From: Candidatus Aminicenantota bacterium | GTDB lineage: Bacteria > Acidobacteriota > Aminicenantia > Aminicenantales > JAFGAV01 | Length of the DNA stretch: 48,751 nucleotides | Direction of reading: 5' to 3' | NCBI GenBank assembly: GCA_016933515.1 | Contig: JAFGAV010000042.1 | Location: 1-48,751, forward strand | Shown here: positions 1-8,873 of the stretch, in pieces | How positions within the stretch are numbered: position 1 is the first letter of the stretch | Layout: each line of letters opens with the position of its first letter | Translations under genes and position numbers: made by a program | Notes under the pieces: model-generated | Seen by the model: only the letters and a program-made list of their open reading frames with translations | Told to the model about the DNA's origin: nothing | Databases searched by the model: none

Positions 1-2
1 AA

Positions 3-410
3 ATCGAATTCGGCCGGGCCTATCGTTATGCCGTCCGGGCGGTCGTCGGCACTGAGGAGCCCTACGCCGAAAGCGATGAGAGCGCCGTTCTCGAAGTCGC
101 GCCCCGAGACACGTTTCCTCCGGCTGCGCCCTCGGGGCTGGCGACGCTTCCGGGAGAAGACTTCATCAGTCTTGTCTGGGACCGGGGTACGGAGAACGAC
201 CTGGCCGGCTACCGCATCTGGCGTCGGGAGGAGGGCGAAGAGAAGTTCTTGCTCCTCAATCCGGAGCTCGTAACCGAGACGGCCTTCGTCGACCGGGCGG
301 TTGAAAAGGCCAAGCGATACGAATATGCTGTTAGCGCCGAAGACAAAGCCGGGAACCGCAGCCGGCTTTCGGATGGAGTGTCGGATTCCCTGCGGGCGGC
401 TCATTCATGA
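3..410 (+). CDS. Fibronectin type III domain protein, C-terminal part
   Basis: The gene enters from the left edge, so only its last 135 codons are seen. They read as two Fn3-like sandwiches: the tail of one (about residues 1-33, with the RYAVRAV strand) and a complete one (about 38-130). The second starts with PPAAPSGL, has the paired strands SLVWD and LAGYRIWRR, and ends with YEYAVSAEDKAGNRS, which is the typical last-strand pattern of Fn3 domains. Such domains are common in secreted or lipid-anchored surface proteins, and the missing N-terminus probably carries an export signal. Its TGA overlaps the ATG of the next gene (ATGA), so the two are probably co-translated. The domain call is strong. 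The function is unknown. Confidence 0.75.
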   Translation: MEFGRAYRYAVRAVVGTEEPYAESDESAVLEVAPRDTFPPAAPSGLATLPGEDFISLVWDRGTENDLAGYRIWRREEGEEKFLLLNPELVTETAFVDRAVEKAKRYEYAVSAEDKAGNRSRLSDGVSDSLRAAHS

Positions 411-1219
411 AGATCTATCGTTTTCTCCTCGAGGGCCGTCCTGTTTTCGGCGTCCTGCGGGAGGACCGTCTCCATCCCCTCCGGGGTTCGGTTTTCGAGG
501 ATTTCGAAACCGAAGAGGAGGGGATCCCCATCGGCCGGATCCGACTCCTGCCGCCCTGCGAGCCGAGCAAGATCGTGGCCGTGGGAATCAACTACCGCGG
601 CCATGCCCAAGAAAGGAGCAAGGAGCTTCCGAAAGAACCGCTTTTGTTTCTCAAACCGCCCTCGGCGCTCGTCGGTCCCGGCGGGATCATTCTTCATCCG
701 CGAGCGTCCTCTCGGGTGGACTACGAAGGCGAACTGGCCGTCGTCATCCGCCGGGGCGCGCGTCATTTGAGCGCGGATGCGGATGTCGGCCCGTACATCC
801 TCGGCCTCACTTGTTTCAACGACGTCACAGCGCGCGATCTCCAGGACAGGGACGTCCAGTTTACGCGGGCCAAGTCGTTCGATACCTTCGCCGCCGCGGG
901 GCCGTGCATCGCCGTCGGCCTGCCGTCCGACCGCCTGGAAATCAAGACGTTCCACAACGGCAAGCTCCGTCAATCGTCCAACACCCGGAACTTGATCTTC
1001 TCCGTCCCCGAGCTTCTGAGGGCGATCTCATGGGTGATGACCCTCCTGCCCGGGGACCTCGTCACTACGGGCACGCCGCCGGGCGTCGGCCCCATGAAGC
1101 CCGGCGACCGGGTGGATGTCCAGATCGAGGGCATCGGGACGTTGTCCAACACGATGGCCATGGACGAAGACGCCGAGGTGCCGCGGCGGGAGAGAGAGAA
1201 CGGGAGAAGAAAGACATAA
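407..1219 (+). CDS. Fumarylacetoacetate hydrolase (FAH) family protein
   Basis: This 270-residue protein has the size and layout of bacterial FAH-fold enzymes: a short N-terminal domain (about 1-60) and a catalytic C-terminal domain. Family signatures are [11 protein letters not shown] (about 57-67), the metal-ligand stretch [10 protein letters not shown] (about 104-113), [10 protein letters not shown] (about 137-146) and GTPPGVGP near 222. The family splits or decarboxylates oxaloacetate-like and acylpyruvate substrates in a Mg2+-dependent way, and the exact substrate cannot be read from sequence. The C-terminus ([14 protein letters not shown]) is highly charged and probably disordered. It starts inside the stop codon of the Fn3 gene and is followed 19 bases later by transaldolase. 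Confidence 0.85.
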   Translation: MKIYRFLLEGRPVFGVLREDRLHPLRGSVFEDFETEEEGIPIGRIRLLPPCEPSKIVAVGINYRGHAQERSKELPKEPLLFLKPPSALVGPGGIILHPRASSRVDYEGELAVVIRRGARHLSADADVGPYILGLTCFNDVTARDLQDRDVQFTRAKSFDTFAAAGPCIAVGLPSDRLEIKTFHNGKLRQSSNTRNLIFSVPELLRAISWVMTLLPGDLVTTGTPPGVGPMKPGDRVDVQIEGIGTLSNTMAMDEDAEVPRRERENGRRKT

Positions 1220-1238
1220 ACGCGAAAGGAAGGGCAAG

Positions 1239-1883
1239 ATGAAATTTTTTATCGACACCGCCAACCTCGAGGAAATCCGCGAAGCCGCGGGCTGGGGGAT
1301 CCTGGACGGAGTCACCACCAATCCCACGCTCGTCGCCAGGGAGAAGACGGCCTTCGCCGATCTCGTCGCGGAAATCTGCAGGGTCGTGCCCGGTCCGGTT
1401 TCGGTCGAATGCGTGGCCTCGGAAGCCGGGCCCATCGTCGAGGAAGCGCGCCGCTTGGCGGCCATGGCGCCGAACATCGCGGTCAAAATCCCCCTGACCC
1501 GGGAAGGATTGAAAGCCACCCGCACCCTGGCCCAGGAAGGGATCAAGGTCAACACGACGCTCGTTTTTTCCACCGCCCAGGCGCTCCTGGCGGCCAAGGC
1601 CGGTTCGCGCTTCGTCAGCCCCTTCATCGGACGGCTGGACGACATTTCCCAGGAAGGCATGGATCTTGTCCGCGAGATCCTGACCGTGTTTGAAAATTAC
1701 CGGTTTCAGGCCGAAGTCATCGTCGCCAGCATCCGGCACCCCCGCCACGTCATCGAAGCGGCTCTTCTGGGCGCCCATATCGCCACGGTTCCTTTCGCCG
1801 TTCTCGAGAAACTCTTCCATCATCCGTTGACCGACATCGGCATCGACAAGTTTCTTAAAGACTGGGGTCGGGCGGTCAAGTGA
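1239..1883 (+). CDS. tal: Transaldolase (short, FSA/TalC type)
   Basis: This 214-residue protein has the length of the small transaldolase / fructose-6-phosphate aldolase subfamily. [14 protein letters not shown] opens the TIM barrel, DGVTTNPTL follows at about 23-31, and the Schiff-base lysine is in VKIP at K83. SPFIGRLDD (about 129-137) and the end GIDKFLKDW are also family features. The ATG at 1239 is preferred over upstream in-frame starts because it begins the family's conserved first strand and has an AGGAAGGG ribosome site just upstream. It would interconvert sedoheptulose-7-P plus glyceraldehyde-3-P with erythrose-4-P plus fructose-6-P in the cytoplasm. It lies directly ahead of the acyl-CoA carboxylase genes. 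Confidence 0.93.
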   Translation: MKFFIDTANLEEIREAAGWGILDGVTTNPTLVAREKTAFADLVAEICRVVPGPVSVECVASEAGPIVEEARRLAAMAPNIAVKIPLTREGLKATRTLAQEGIKVNTTLVFSTAQALLAAKAGSRFVSPFIGRLDDISQEGMDLVREILTVFENYRFQAEVIVASIRHPRHVIEAALLGAHIATVPFAVLEKLFHHPLTDIGIDKFLKDWGRAVK

Positions 1884-1896
1884 GGACGATCCGGCC

Positions 1897-3447
1897 ATGA
1901 GCATCGACGACAAAATCGCCGACTTGAAAGCGCGGAGCGCCTCCGCCGAAGCGGGCGGGGGAGAGGAGCGGGTGCGGAAGCAGCACGCCGCCGGGAAGCT
2001 GACCGCCCGGGAGCGCATCCGGCTCCTTCTCGACGAAGGATCGTTTCAGGAAATGGACAAGCTCGTGCGCCACGACTGCGTGGATTTCGGAATGGACAAA
2101 AACCGTCCTTACGGCGACGGCGTCGTCTCGGGCTACGGCACGGTGGACGGGCGGACGGTGTTCGTTTTCGCCCAGGACTTCACGGTCTTCGGCGGATCGC
2201 TTTCGGCGGCCAACGCGGCCAAGATCGTCAAGGTCATGGACCTGGCCCTGAAAGCCGGCGCGCCCATCGTCGGATTGAACGATTCGGGCGGGGCGCGCAT
2301 CCAGGAGGGCGTAGCCAGCCTGGCGGGCTACGCCGACATTTTTCTCCGCAATGTCCTGGCGTCCGGAGTCGTCCCCCAGATCTCGGCCGTCATGGGGCCC
2401 TGCGCCGGGGGGGCGGTCTATTCCCCGGCCATCACCGATTTCATCATCATGGTCGAGGGCCGAAGCCACATGTTCATCACCGGTCCGGACGTCATCAAGG
2501 CCGTCACGCATGAAGAAGTGACCATGGAGGAATTGGGCGGCGCCGAGACACACAACGCCTTGAGCGGCGTGGCTCACTTCGCAGCGCCGGGCGAGGAGCA
2601 GGCCCTGGAGCTCATCCGCGAGCTTTTGTCTTTTATGCCCTCCAACAACATGGAAGACCCGCCCCTCAAGAGCGCCTCCGATCCCTGGGACAGGGAATGC
2701 TTGGAACTGGACAAAGCCGTGCCCGACGACCCGTATCTGTCCTATGACATCCGCACGATCATCCGGCCGGTCGTGGACGACGGTTGTTTCCTGGAGGTCC
2801 AGTCCGAATACGCCCGGAACATCGTCGTCGGATTCGGCCGGCTGGCCGGACGGCCGGTGGGCGTCGTGGCCAACCAGCCCGAACACCTGGCCGGCGCCCT
2901 GGACATCAATGCCTCGGACAAGGGAGCCCGCTTCGTCCGATTCTGCGACGCGTTCAACATTCCTCTCGTCACCTTCGAAGACGTGCCCGGGTTCCTGCCG
3001 GGGGTGGCCCAGGAGCACGGAGGCATCATCCGCCACGGCGCCAAGCTCCTCTACGCGTTCGCGGAGGCGACCGTGCCCAAGCTGACGGTCATCACCCGGA
3101 AATCCTACGGGGGCGCCTATTGCGTCATGGCGTCCAAACACATACGGGCCGACGTCAATTTCGCCTACCCCCAGGCCGAGATCGCGGTCATGGGGCCGGA
3201 GGGCGCGGTCAACATCGTCTACAAGCGAGAGCTCGACAAGGCGCGGGATTCCGCCCGCGCGCGGGAGGAGAAAATCCGGGAATTCCGGGAGAAACTGGCC
3301 AACCCTTATGTCGCCTGCGAAAAAGGGTTCCTGGACGAGGTCATCGAGCCGCGCTTCACCCGGATCAAGCTCATCGCCGCCCTGCGCATGCTCGAAAATA
3401 AAAGGGACAAAAACCCGCCGCGCAAGCACGGCAACATCCCCCTGTGA
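1897..3447 (+). CDS. pccB: Acyl-CoA carboxylase, carboxyltransferase subunit (PccB/MmdA type)
   Basis: At 516 residues it matches the propionyl/methylmalonyl-CoA carboxyltransferase beta chain, with two crotonase-like halves. [17 protein letters not shown] (about 34-50) is the classic family start. The acyl-CoA oxyanion-hole region is seen in [13 protein letters not shown] (about 127-139) and [13 protein letters not shown]. The biotin-side half holds DVPGFLPG and [13 protein letters not shown] with [12 protein letters not shown]. It transfers CO2 from carboxybiotin to an acyl-CoA, probably propionyl-CoA. The two following genes supply biotin carboxylase and biotin carrier, so a complete holoenzyme is encoded here. 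Whether it works as a carboxylase or as part of a Na+-pumping decarboxylase cannot be decided, but no membrane beta subunit is nearby. Confidence 0.92.
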   Translation: MSIDDKIADLKARSASAEAGGGEERVRKQHAAGKLTARERIRLLLDEGSFQEMDKLVRHDCVDFGMDKNRPYGDGVVSGYGTVDGRTVFVFAQDFTVFGGSLSAANAAKIVKVMDLALKAGAPIVGLNDSGGARIQEGVASLAGYADIFLRNVLASGVVPQISAVMGPCAGGAVYSPAITDFIIMVEGRSHMFITGPDVIKAVTHEEVTMEELGGAETHNALSGVAHFAAPGEEQALELIRELLSFMPSNNMEDPPLKSASDPWDRECLELDKAVPDDPYLSYDIRTIIRPVVDDGCFLEVQSEYARNIVVGFGRLAGRPVGVVANQPEHLAGALDINASDKGARFVRFCDAFNIPLVTFEDVPGFLPGVAQEHGGIIRHGAKLLYAFAEATVPKLTVITRKSYGGAYCVMASKHIRADVNFAYPQAEIAVMGPEGAVNIVYKRELDKARDSARAREEKIREFREKLANPYVACEKGFLDEVIEPRFTRIKLIAALRMLENKRDKNPPRKHGNIPL

Positions 3448-3460
3448 GGAAACCGCCGAG

Positions 3461-4969
3461 ATGTTCCGCAAAATCCTGATCGCCAACCGCGGCGAGATCG
3501 CCGTCAGGGTGATCCGGGCCTGCCGCGAGATGGGTATTGTCCCCGTGGCGGTTTATTCCGAAGTCGACCGCGCCGCCCTGCACGTGCGCCTGGCGGAGGA
3601 GGCCTACGCGCTGGGCGGCTCCTCGCCCGCCGAATCTTATCTGAACATCGAGAAGATTCTGGCCGTCGCCCGCTCCTGCGGAGCGGAAGCCGTTCATCCC
3701 GGCTACGGATTCCTGGCCGAGAACGCCCGTTTTGTGGAGAGGTGCGAGCAGGAGGGCCTTGCTTTCATCGGCCCCCCCTCCCGGCCTATGGACTTGATGG
3801 GGCGAAAGACCACGTCCCGCAAAGTCATGTCCGAAGCGGGCGTCCCGATCATTCCCGGAACCATGGAGCCCATCCGGGACGAGCGCGATCTGAGGGACGC
3901 CGCCGCTCAGGTCGGCTACCCTCTCCTGCTCAAAGCCTCGGGAGGCGGAGGAGGGAAAGGATTGCGCCTCGTCCGTGACGCCTCGGAATTGGCGTCCGGG
4001 TTCAACATGGCCCGCTCGGAGGCCGAATCAAGCTTCGGCGATTCCGCGGTTTACATCGAGAAGTACATCGACGATCCTCATCACATCGAGGTTCAAATCC
4101 TGGCCGATCATCACGGCCGGACCGTTTTTCTGGGCGAGCGGGAATGCTCCCTGCAGAGGCGCTACCAGAAGGTCCTCGAGGAGACGCCTTCGCCTTTCCT
4201 CGACGACGAGACGCGGCGCCGCATGGGGGAGACGGCGGTTCGCGCGGCGGCCGGCATCGGCTACCGGAACGCCGGCACCGTGGAGTTCATCGTCGACGGC
4301 CGAAAAAATTTCTATTTCCTGGAAATGAACGCCAGGCTCCAAGTCGAACATCCCATCACCGAGATGGTCACCGGAATCGATCTCGTGAAAGCGCAACTCG
4401 AGATCGCCGCCGGGATTCCTCTCGACCTCAAACAGGAAGACATCCGGCCCCAGGGGTGCGCTCTGGAATGCCGCATCTACGCCGAGGACCCCGACAACGA
4501 TTTTCTCCCCTCGCCGGGGAGGATCCTTCATCTCCACAACCCGGCCGGAGGATTCGGCATCCGCGAGGACAGCGGCGTTTACGAAGGTTTCGTCGTCCCC
4601 TTCGAGTACGACCCCTTGCTGGCCAAGCTGATCGCCTGGGGAAAGACGAGGGACGAGGCCCTGCGGCGCATGCGGCGCGCTTTGTCCGAATACCGCATCT
4701 ACGGCATCAAGACCACCGTCCCTTTTTTCAAGCGGATTCTGTCTCATCCCCGTTTTCTCGGCGGGGACTATACGACGCATTTCATCGCCGATATGGAAAA
4801 GGAGACCCCGATCGAATCGAGCGAGGAAAAACGGGTGGCCGTCCTGGCGGCGGGCCTCAAGAGCTTATGGGACGCCCGGCACGAAGCGTCTTATTCCTCG
4901 CGGGGAGCCGTCAGTCCGTGGAAGCTCCGTGGCCGCGCGGAAAGCCACTCCAACGCGAGTCTGAGATGA
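3461..4969 (+). CDS. accC: Biotin carboxylase subunit of acyl-CoA carboxylase
   Basis: This 502-residue ATP-grasp enzyme starts MFRKILIANRGEIAVRVIR, as AccC/PccA proteins do; the ATG at 3461 fits the family better than the longer reading frame starting at 3308. Seen in order are the biotin carboxylase N-domain (1-110, with HPGYGFLAEN), the ATP-grasp glycine loop GGGGKGLRLV (about 164-173), ECSLQRRYQK, the active-site run MNARLQVEHPITEMVTGIDL (about 288-307), and the C-domain with CALECRIYAEDP. It carboxylates biotin with ATP and bicarbonate. There is no fused carrier domain; the carrier is the next gene, whose ATG overlaps this stop. The last 40 residues are low in family similarity. Confidence 0.92.
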   Translation: MFRKILIANRGEIAVRVIRACREMGIVPVAVYSEVDRAALHVRLAEEAYALGGSSPAESYLNIEKILAVARSCGAEAVHPGYGFLAENARFVERCEQEGLAFIGPPSRPMDLMGRKTTSRKVMSEAGVPIIPGTMEPIRDERDLRDAAAQVGYPLLLKASGGGGGKGLRLVRDASELASGFNMARSEAESSFGDSAVYIEKYIDDPHHIEVQILADHHGRTVFLGERECSLQRRYQKVLEETPSPFLDDETRRRMGETAVRAAAGIGYRNAGTVEFIVDGRKNFYFLEMNARLQVEHPITEMVTGIDLVKAQLEIAAGIPLDLKQEDIRPQGCALECRIYAEDPDNDFLPSPGRILHLHNPAGGFGIREDSGVYEGFVVPFEYDPLLAKLIAWGKTRDEALRRMRRALSEYRIYGIKTTVPFFKRILSHPRFLGGDYTTHFIADMEKETPIESSEEKRVAVLAAGLKSLWDARHEASYSSRGAVSPWKLRGRAESHSNASLR

Positions 4970-5457
4970 ACATGACGCTGTGGATCGAAGGAGAGGAATT
5001 TCGGCTCAGGCTCGAGGAAAAGGAAGGCGGCCGCTATCGCGCGGCCCTGAACGGCAGGGACCACGATGTCTCGGCCGAATTCATCAATCCCGACGAGGTT
5101 CTCCTGAACGTCGACGGCCGGGTTTTCAACGTGACCCTCAGCCGCAAAGCGGATGTCCGATCGGTTTACGTCAACGGCCGCAGGTTCCAGGTGGAAAGAA
5201 CCGCGGCGTCCCGTGTCTCCGGACAGGAGCGCGGCCGTTCCAGGAGAAAGGACGTCTCGGTTTCCATGCCGGGCCGAGTGGTGCGGATCCTGGCCGAGGA
5301 GGGAAGCCAAGTCATGGAAGGACAGCCGGTCATGATCCTGGAAGCCATGAAGATGCAGAACGAAATCAAGGCGCCGCGTTCCGGGACGCTGCGCCGGCTC
5401 GGAGCCCGCGCCGGCGTAACGGTCGAAGCCGGAGCCGTGTTGTTCACGGTGGAGTGA
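4966..5457 (+). CDS. Biotin carboxyl carrier protein (biotin/lipoyl-attachment domain)
   Basis: This 163-residue protein has a biotinyl domain in its last 70 residues. The biotin-accepting lysine is K129 in EAMKMQNE, and the domain is bounded by VSMPGRVVRIL and the closing strand TVEAGAVLFTVE. The first 95 residues form a beta-rich region similar in layout to the BT (biotin-carrier/transferase bridging) part of propionyl-CoA carboxylase alpha chains, followed by a basic linker (QERGRSRRKD). The start overlaps the stop of the biotin carboxylase (ATGA), so the carrier appears to be a split-off C-terminal part of a PccA-like chain. It would swing carboxybiotin between the two upstream enzymes. 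Confidence 0.9.
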   Translation: MNMTLWIEGEEFRLRLEEKEGGRYRAALNGRDHDVSAEFINPDEVLLNVDGRVFNVTLSRKADVRSVYVNGRRFQVERTAASRVSGQERGRSRRKDVSVSMPGRVVRILAEEGSQVMEGQPVMILEAMKMQNEIKAPRSGTLRRLGARAGVTVEAGAVLFTVE

Positions 5458-5466
5458 ATTTGAAGG

Positions 5467-8400
5467 ATGAGCAAGAAAACGGTCGTCCTGTTGATCATCC
5501 TCGCGGGGTTGATTCTCCTGCCTCTGGCCGCCGGCGTCGTCGTCCGCAACGTCATCCTCCGCCAGGTCCGGGGGCAGGTCGAAGATCATTTCGAGTACAG
5601 CCGGATGAAACTGTCGGCTTTCCCGCCCGTCTTGGTCATCGAAAACATCCGCAGCAAGCCCGGGGCTCCCAATTTTTCGGCCCAGAGCGTCTCTCTGTCC
5701 GTTCCCCTTCGCTCGCTTCTGTCGTCGGACCGGCGCGTGACCCTGGCCGTCGAACGCCCCGTCTTTCGTCTTTCCGAGTCCGCCGCTCCCGGCGCCGAGG
5801 CGTTTGAGGTCGAGATCCCTTTCGCCGTCGAGCGGGGCGTGATTCACGAGGGGGAGTTTCATTACCGCGGCGGAATCCGCTTGCGGGCTCGCGGCGTGAA
5901 CGCCTTTTTCAACTGGCGGAAGGACCGATATGAGGTCCAGGCGCGCATTCAAGAGTCCTTGGTTTTCCTTCCCGGCGTCGAGGAACCGATGGCCGGGTAC
6001 GTGCGTCTTTCGCTCGAGGGCGGACAGGGAGCGACGCGGGTCAGGCGCCTGACGGCGAGCGGCCCGTCCCTTTATCTCCGGTTGGCGGGGGATATCGAGG
6101 CGGACAAGCCGCTCGTTTCCTTGGCCGGAGATTTCAACCTCAAATCCGCTTGGCTGGCGGACTATCTCGACCTTCCCTTTTCCTGGACGGGAGAGGTTCG
6201 CGGCTCGGGGCGGATCGCGGTCCGAGAGGGGCGGCTTGAAATCGAAGGCGACCTCGACAGCCGGGACCTGGCCATCAACCGCGTGCCCCTGGGGAAGGTG
6301 CGGGGACGGGTCGAGGTGGAGGAATCGGGGGAGGGCCGCTTGGACGTCGCCGCCGTATCGGCGTCGGGTCACCGCCAGGAGTTGCGGCTGTCCTTCACGG
6401 GGACGAGGATCGAAGGCCGAGCCGAAAGCTTATTCCTCGATCCGGTGATGAGGGACATCTCTCTTCCCTGGCCTGTCCGTTCCGCGGCCTGGGGCCGCTT
6501 CGCCCTGCAGAACGGGAGGCTTGAAGCCGAGGCGGAATTCCGCGACGATGTCTCCTCGCCGGATGTCGAGCCCGGCCGGTTTCCTCTGCAGGGGGCGTTC
6601 ACTCTCAACTGGGACGGGAAAGAACGGGTCCGTTTCCGCTCCCCGGAGATGGATTCCTCCTTCGGCCTGCTGTCCCTGGATGCGGATCTGGACATCGGGA
6701 GGACGTTCGATATGCGCCTCGCCGGGCAGGTCAAGGACGTCAAGCTCGCCCGCCGCTTCACGTCCCTCATGTTGGAGGAGGATTTTGATTTTCCCGAAAT
6801 TCGCGGCCGCGGAAACGCCGAGATCCAAATTTCCGGCCCGTTTTCTTCCCCCCGCGTCCGGATGAAATTTTTTCTTTTTCCCGGGGCCCTGGACAGGCTG
6901 GAGGCGGATTTCATCGAGGGCACGGCCGACATCGACACCGGGGAAGAACGGGTCACAATCTCCTGCCGGGCCGACGACCCGGAGCTCATGGGCCGGGCGG
7001 ACGTGTCCGTCGGGCCGGAGTCCTGGAAGGCCGACATCGGACTCAGCCGCGGGCTTGTGGAGCGCCTTTTCCCGGCGCTCGACATTCCTCTGCCGCTCAG
7101 CGGCGAGGGCCGGGGAGAGTTCGAGATCGTCGGACGCGAAGACCGCGTTTCCGTGTCCGGGGAGTTCGCGAGCCCGCGGGTGTTTCTGGGATCGCAGGAA
7201 TTCGACGACGTGAAGGGAACGGTCGCTTTCCAGGAAGACGAGGAATTGCGTTTTCCCTCGCTGGAGCTGACCGCTTTCGGCGGCCGCGTCTCGGGATCGG
7301 GTCGGCTCGGCCTGTCCGACGACACCTTCCGCCTGGATGTCTCGGGAAACGAGTTGGACCTGAGCGGATTTGAGTCGGGGCTCCAAGGCTTTTTGTCCTT
7401 TCGGCTGAGCGGCGAAGGGATTCGGGGGAAGGATCCGGTCAAGGGAACGATCGAAATCCGGAATCCGGGCTACGGAAGCATCGCGGCTTCCCGGGCTGAG
7501 GGCGACGCGATGGTCCTTTTTTCCGATCAGGTTCTTGAGGCGTCATGGAAGGGCCAGTTCCGTCCGGGAGAGAACGATTGTTCCCTGAGCTTTCTCTTCC
7601 GATTCCCGGACCGTTCCTATGCCGCGGATGTCAAGGGATCGTTCTCCGACCTGGACATCCTTCTCCCCTGGAAGGGAGCCCGGGGGCAGATCAATTATCT
7701 GGCCGAAATCCGGGGGCCGTCGGGCCGACCGGGATTAAAGGGCGTCGTGGATTTTCAGGGCTCCCTGCTGCCCATCCCCGATTTCTCGCAGGCGGTGAGC
7801 GATTATTCGGGACTGGTGTTCATCGAGGATGGGAACGTTTCGCTCCGTTCCTTCCGGGGCACGCTGGGAGGAGGTCCGGTCGAGGCCACGGGAGAGCTCC
7901 TCCTCGGGCGTAAGGAAGGCGTGGGCGTGGATTTCACGATCGAGGGCCAGGGGATGCGGCTCGCTCCCCTGGAGAGGACGCGGGTCCTGACCGACGGCCG
8001 CCTGCGCCTCGTCAAGGACAGCGACAGATTCGTCCTCGATGGGGATTTCGATGTCCAATCCCTGTCCTGGCGGCGCGAGCTGTCCGAGAAATTCAGCTTC
8101 AGTTCGGAGCCGTATTATCAGCCGGACGCCGAGAAGGGATTTTTCGACGACCTGACGCTGAACATCAATCTCCGGGCCGAGGACGATGCCTGGGTGGAAA
8201 ATTCCCTGGGACGCGCCCGCGGCCGGTTCGATCTCAACGTCACCGGATCGGTTTCCGATCCCATCCTGCTGGGCGAGATCGAATTGCTGGACGGATTCGT
8301 GTTCTTTCAGGACCGGAAATTCACCCTCCTGCGGGGCAATCTCCGGTTTTTCAATCCCATGGCCGTCGATCCGTATCTGGATTTCAGGGGAGAGACTTAT

Positions 8401-8871
8401 GTCAAGGACTACCGCGTCACGTTTTCGCTGTCCGGGCTCCTCGACCATCTCAAGACGGAATTTACGTCCTCTCCGCCCCTGCCGCCCGAGGACGTCCTGG
8501 CCCTCCTGGTCATGGGAGAAGCGTTCAAACGCACCTACCGAGCCGAAACAAGCGCCCAGCTCAGCTCGGCCACGCTGCTCACCCTCCAGCTTTTTGAAGA
8601 GGCCAAAAAACGGGCGTCCAAACTTCTGAGCATCGACCGTTTCCGCATCGATCCCTTCATTCTGGGCACCTCTTCCGAAATGACCGCCCGCCTGACGGTG
8701 GGGAAAAGGATCAGCAGAAATCTGTTCATTTATTACTCGACCAACCTGTCGACCCAGCGCGAGGAGATCGTCAGGATGGAATGGGAGCTCGGGGAGAATC
8801 TGTCCCTGGTCGGCATTCGGGACGATCTCGGACGGATGAGCCTCGATTTCAAGGTTCGCAAGAGATTTTGA
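5467..8871 (+). CDS. tamB: TamB-like translocation/assembly module protein (DUF490)
   Basis: This 1134-residue protein has one N-terminal membrane segment (about 5-25, VVLLIILAGLILLPLAAGVV) and then about 1,000 residues of repetitive beta strands with GEFEIVGRE, SGRLGLSD and GTIEIRNPG-type units. That pattern is typical of AsmA/TamB bridge proteins. The C-terminal 250 residues are the conserved TamB domain: GRFDLNVTGSVSDPILLGEI, FQDRKFTLLRGNLRF, PPLPPEDVLALLVMGE and YYSTNLSTQREE. Family members span the periplasm from the inner membrane to an Omp85 protein and serve barrel insertion or phospholipid transport. The Omp85 partner follows two bases after the stop. An AAGG lies right against the ATG, so translation may depend on coupling to the carrier-protein gene nine bases upstream. 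Confidence 0.88.
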   Translation: MSKKTVVLLIILAGLILLPLAAGVVVRNVILRQVRGQVEDHFEYSRMKLSAFPPVLVIENIRSKPGAPNFSAQSVSLSVPLRSLLSSDRRVTLAVERPVFRLSESAAPGAEAFEVEIPFAVERGVIHEGEFHYRGGIRLRARGVNAFFNWRKDRYEVQARIQESLVFLPGVEEPMAGYVRLSLEGGQGATRVRRLTASGPSLYLRLAGDIEADKPLVSLAGDFNLKSAWLADYLDLPFSWTGEVRGSGRIAVREGRLEIEGDLDSRDLAINRVPLGKVRGRVEVEESGEGRLDVAAVSASGHRQELRLSFTGTRIEGRAESLFLDPVMRDISLPWPVRSAAWGRFALQNGRLEAEAEFRDDVSSPDVEPGRFPLQGAFTLNWDGKERVRFRSPEMDSSFGLLSLDADLDIGRTFDMRLAGQVKDVKLARRFTSLMLEEDFDFPEIRGRGNAEIQISGPFSSPRVRMKFFLFPGALDRLEADFIEGTADIDTGEERVTISCRADDPELMGRADVSVGPESWKADIGLSRGLVERLFPALDIPLPLSGEGRGEFEIVGREDRVSVSGEFASPRVFLGSQEFDDVKGTVAFQEDEELRFPSLELTAFGGRVSGSGRLGLSDDTFRLDVSGNELDLSGFESGLQGFLSFRLSGEGIRGKDPVKGTIEIRNPGYGSIAASRAEGDAMVLFSDQVLEASWKGQFRPGENDCSLSFLFRFPDRSYAADVKGSFSDLDILLPWKGARGQINYLAEIRGPSGRPGLKGVVDFQGSLLPIPDFSQAVSDYSGLVFIEDGNVSLRSFRGTLGGGPVEATGELLLGRKEGVGVDFTIEGQGMRLAPLERTRVLTDGRLRLVKDSDRFVLDGDFDVQSLSWRRELSEKFSFSSEPYYQPDAEKGFFDDLTLNINLRAEDDAWVENSLGRARGRFDLNVTGSVSDPILLGEIELLDGFVFFQDRKFTLLRGNLRFFNPMAVDPYLDFRGETYVKDYRVTFSLSGLLDHLKTEFTSSPPLPPEDVLALLVMGEAFKRTYRAETSAQLSSATLLTLQLFEEAKKRASKLLSIDRFRIDPFILGTSSEMTARLTVGKRISRNLFIYYSTNLSTQREEIVRMEWELGENLSLVGIRDDLGRMSLDFKVRKRF

Positions 8872-8873
8872 CC

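Noticed and set aside
401-973. Long antisense frames opposite the FAH, carboxylase, tamB, clpB, pilQ and addA genes
   Set aside because: They are typical mirror frames in GC-rich DNA, lack ribosome sites and recognisable domains, and lie wholly within well-identified genes.
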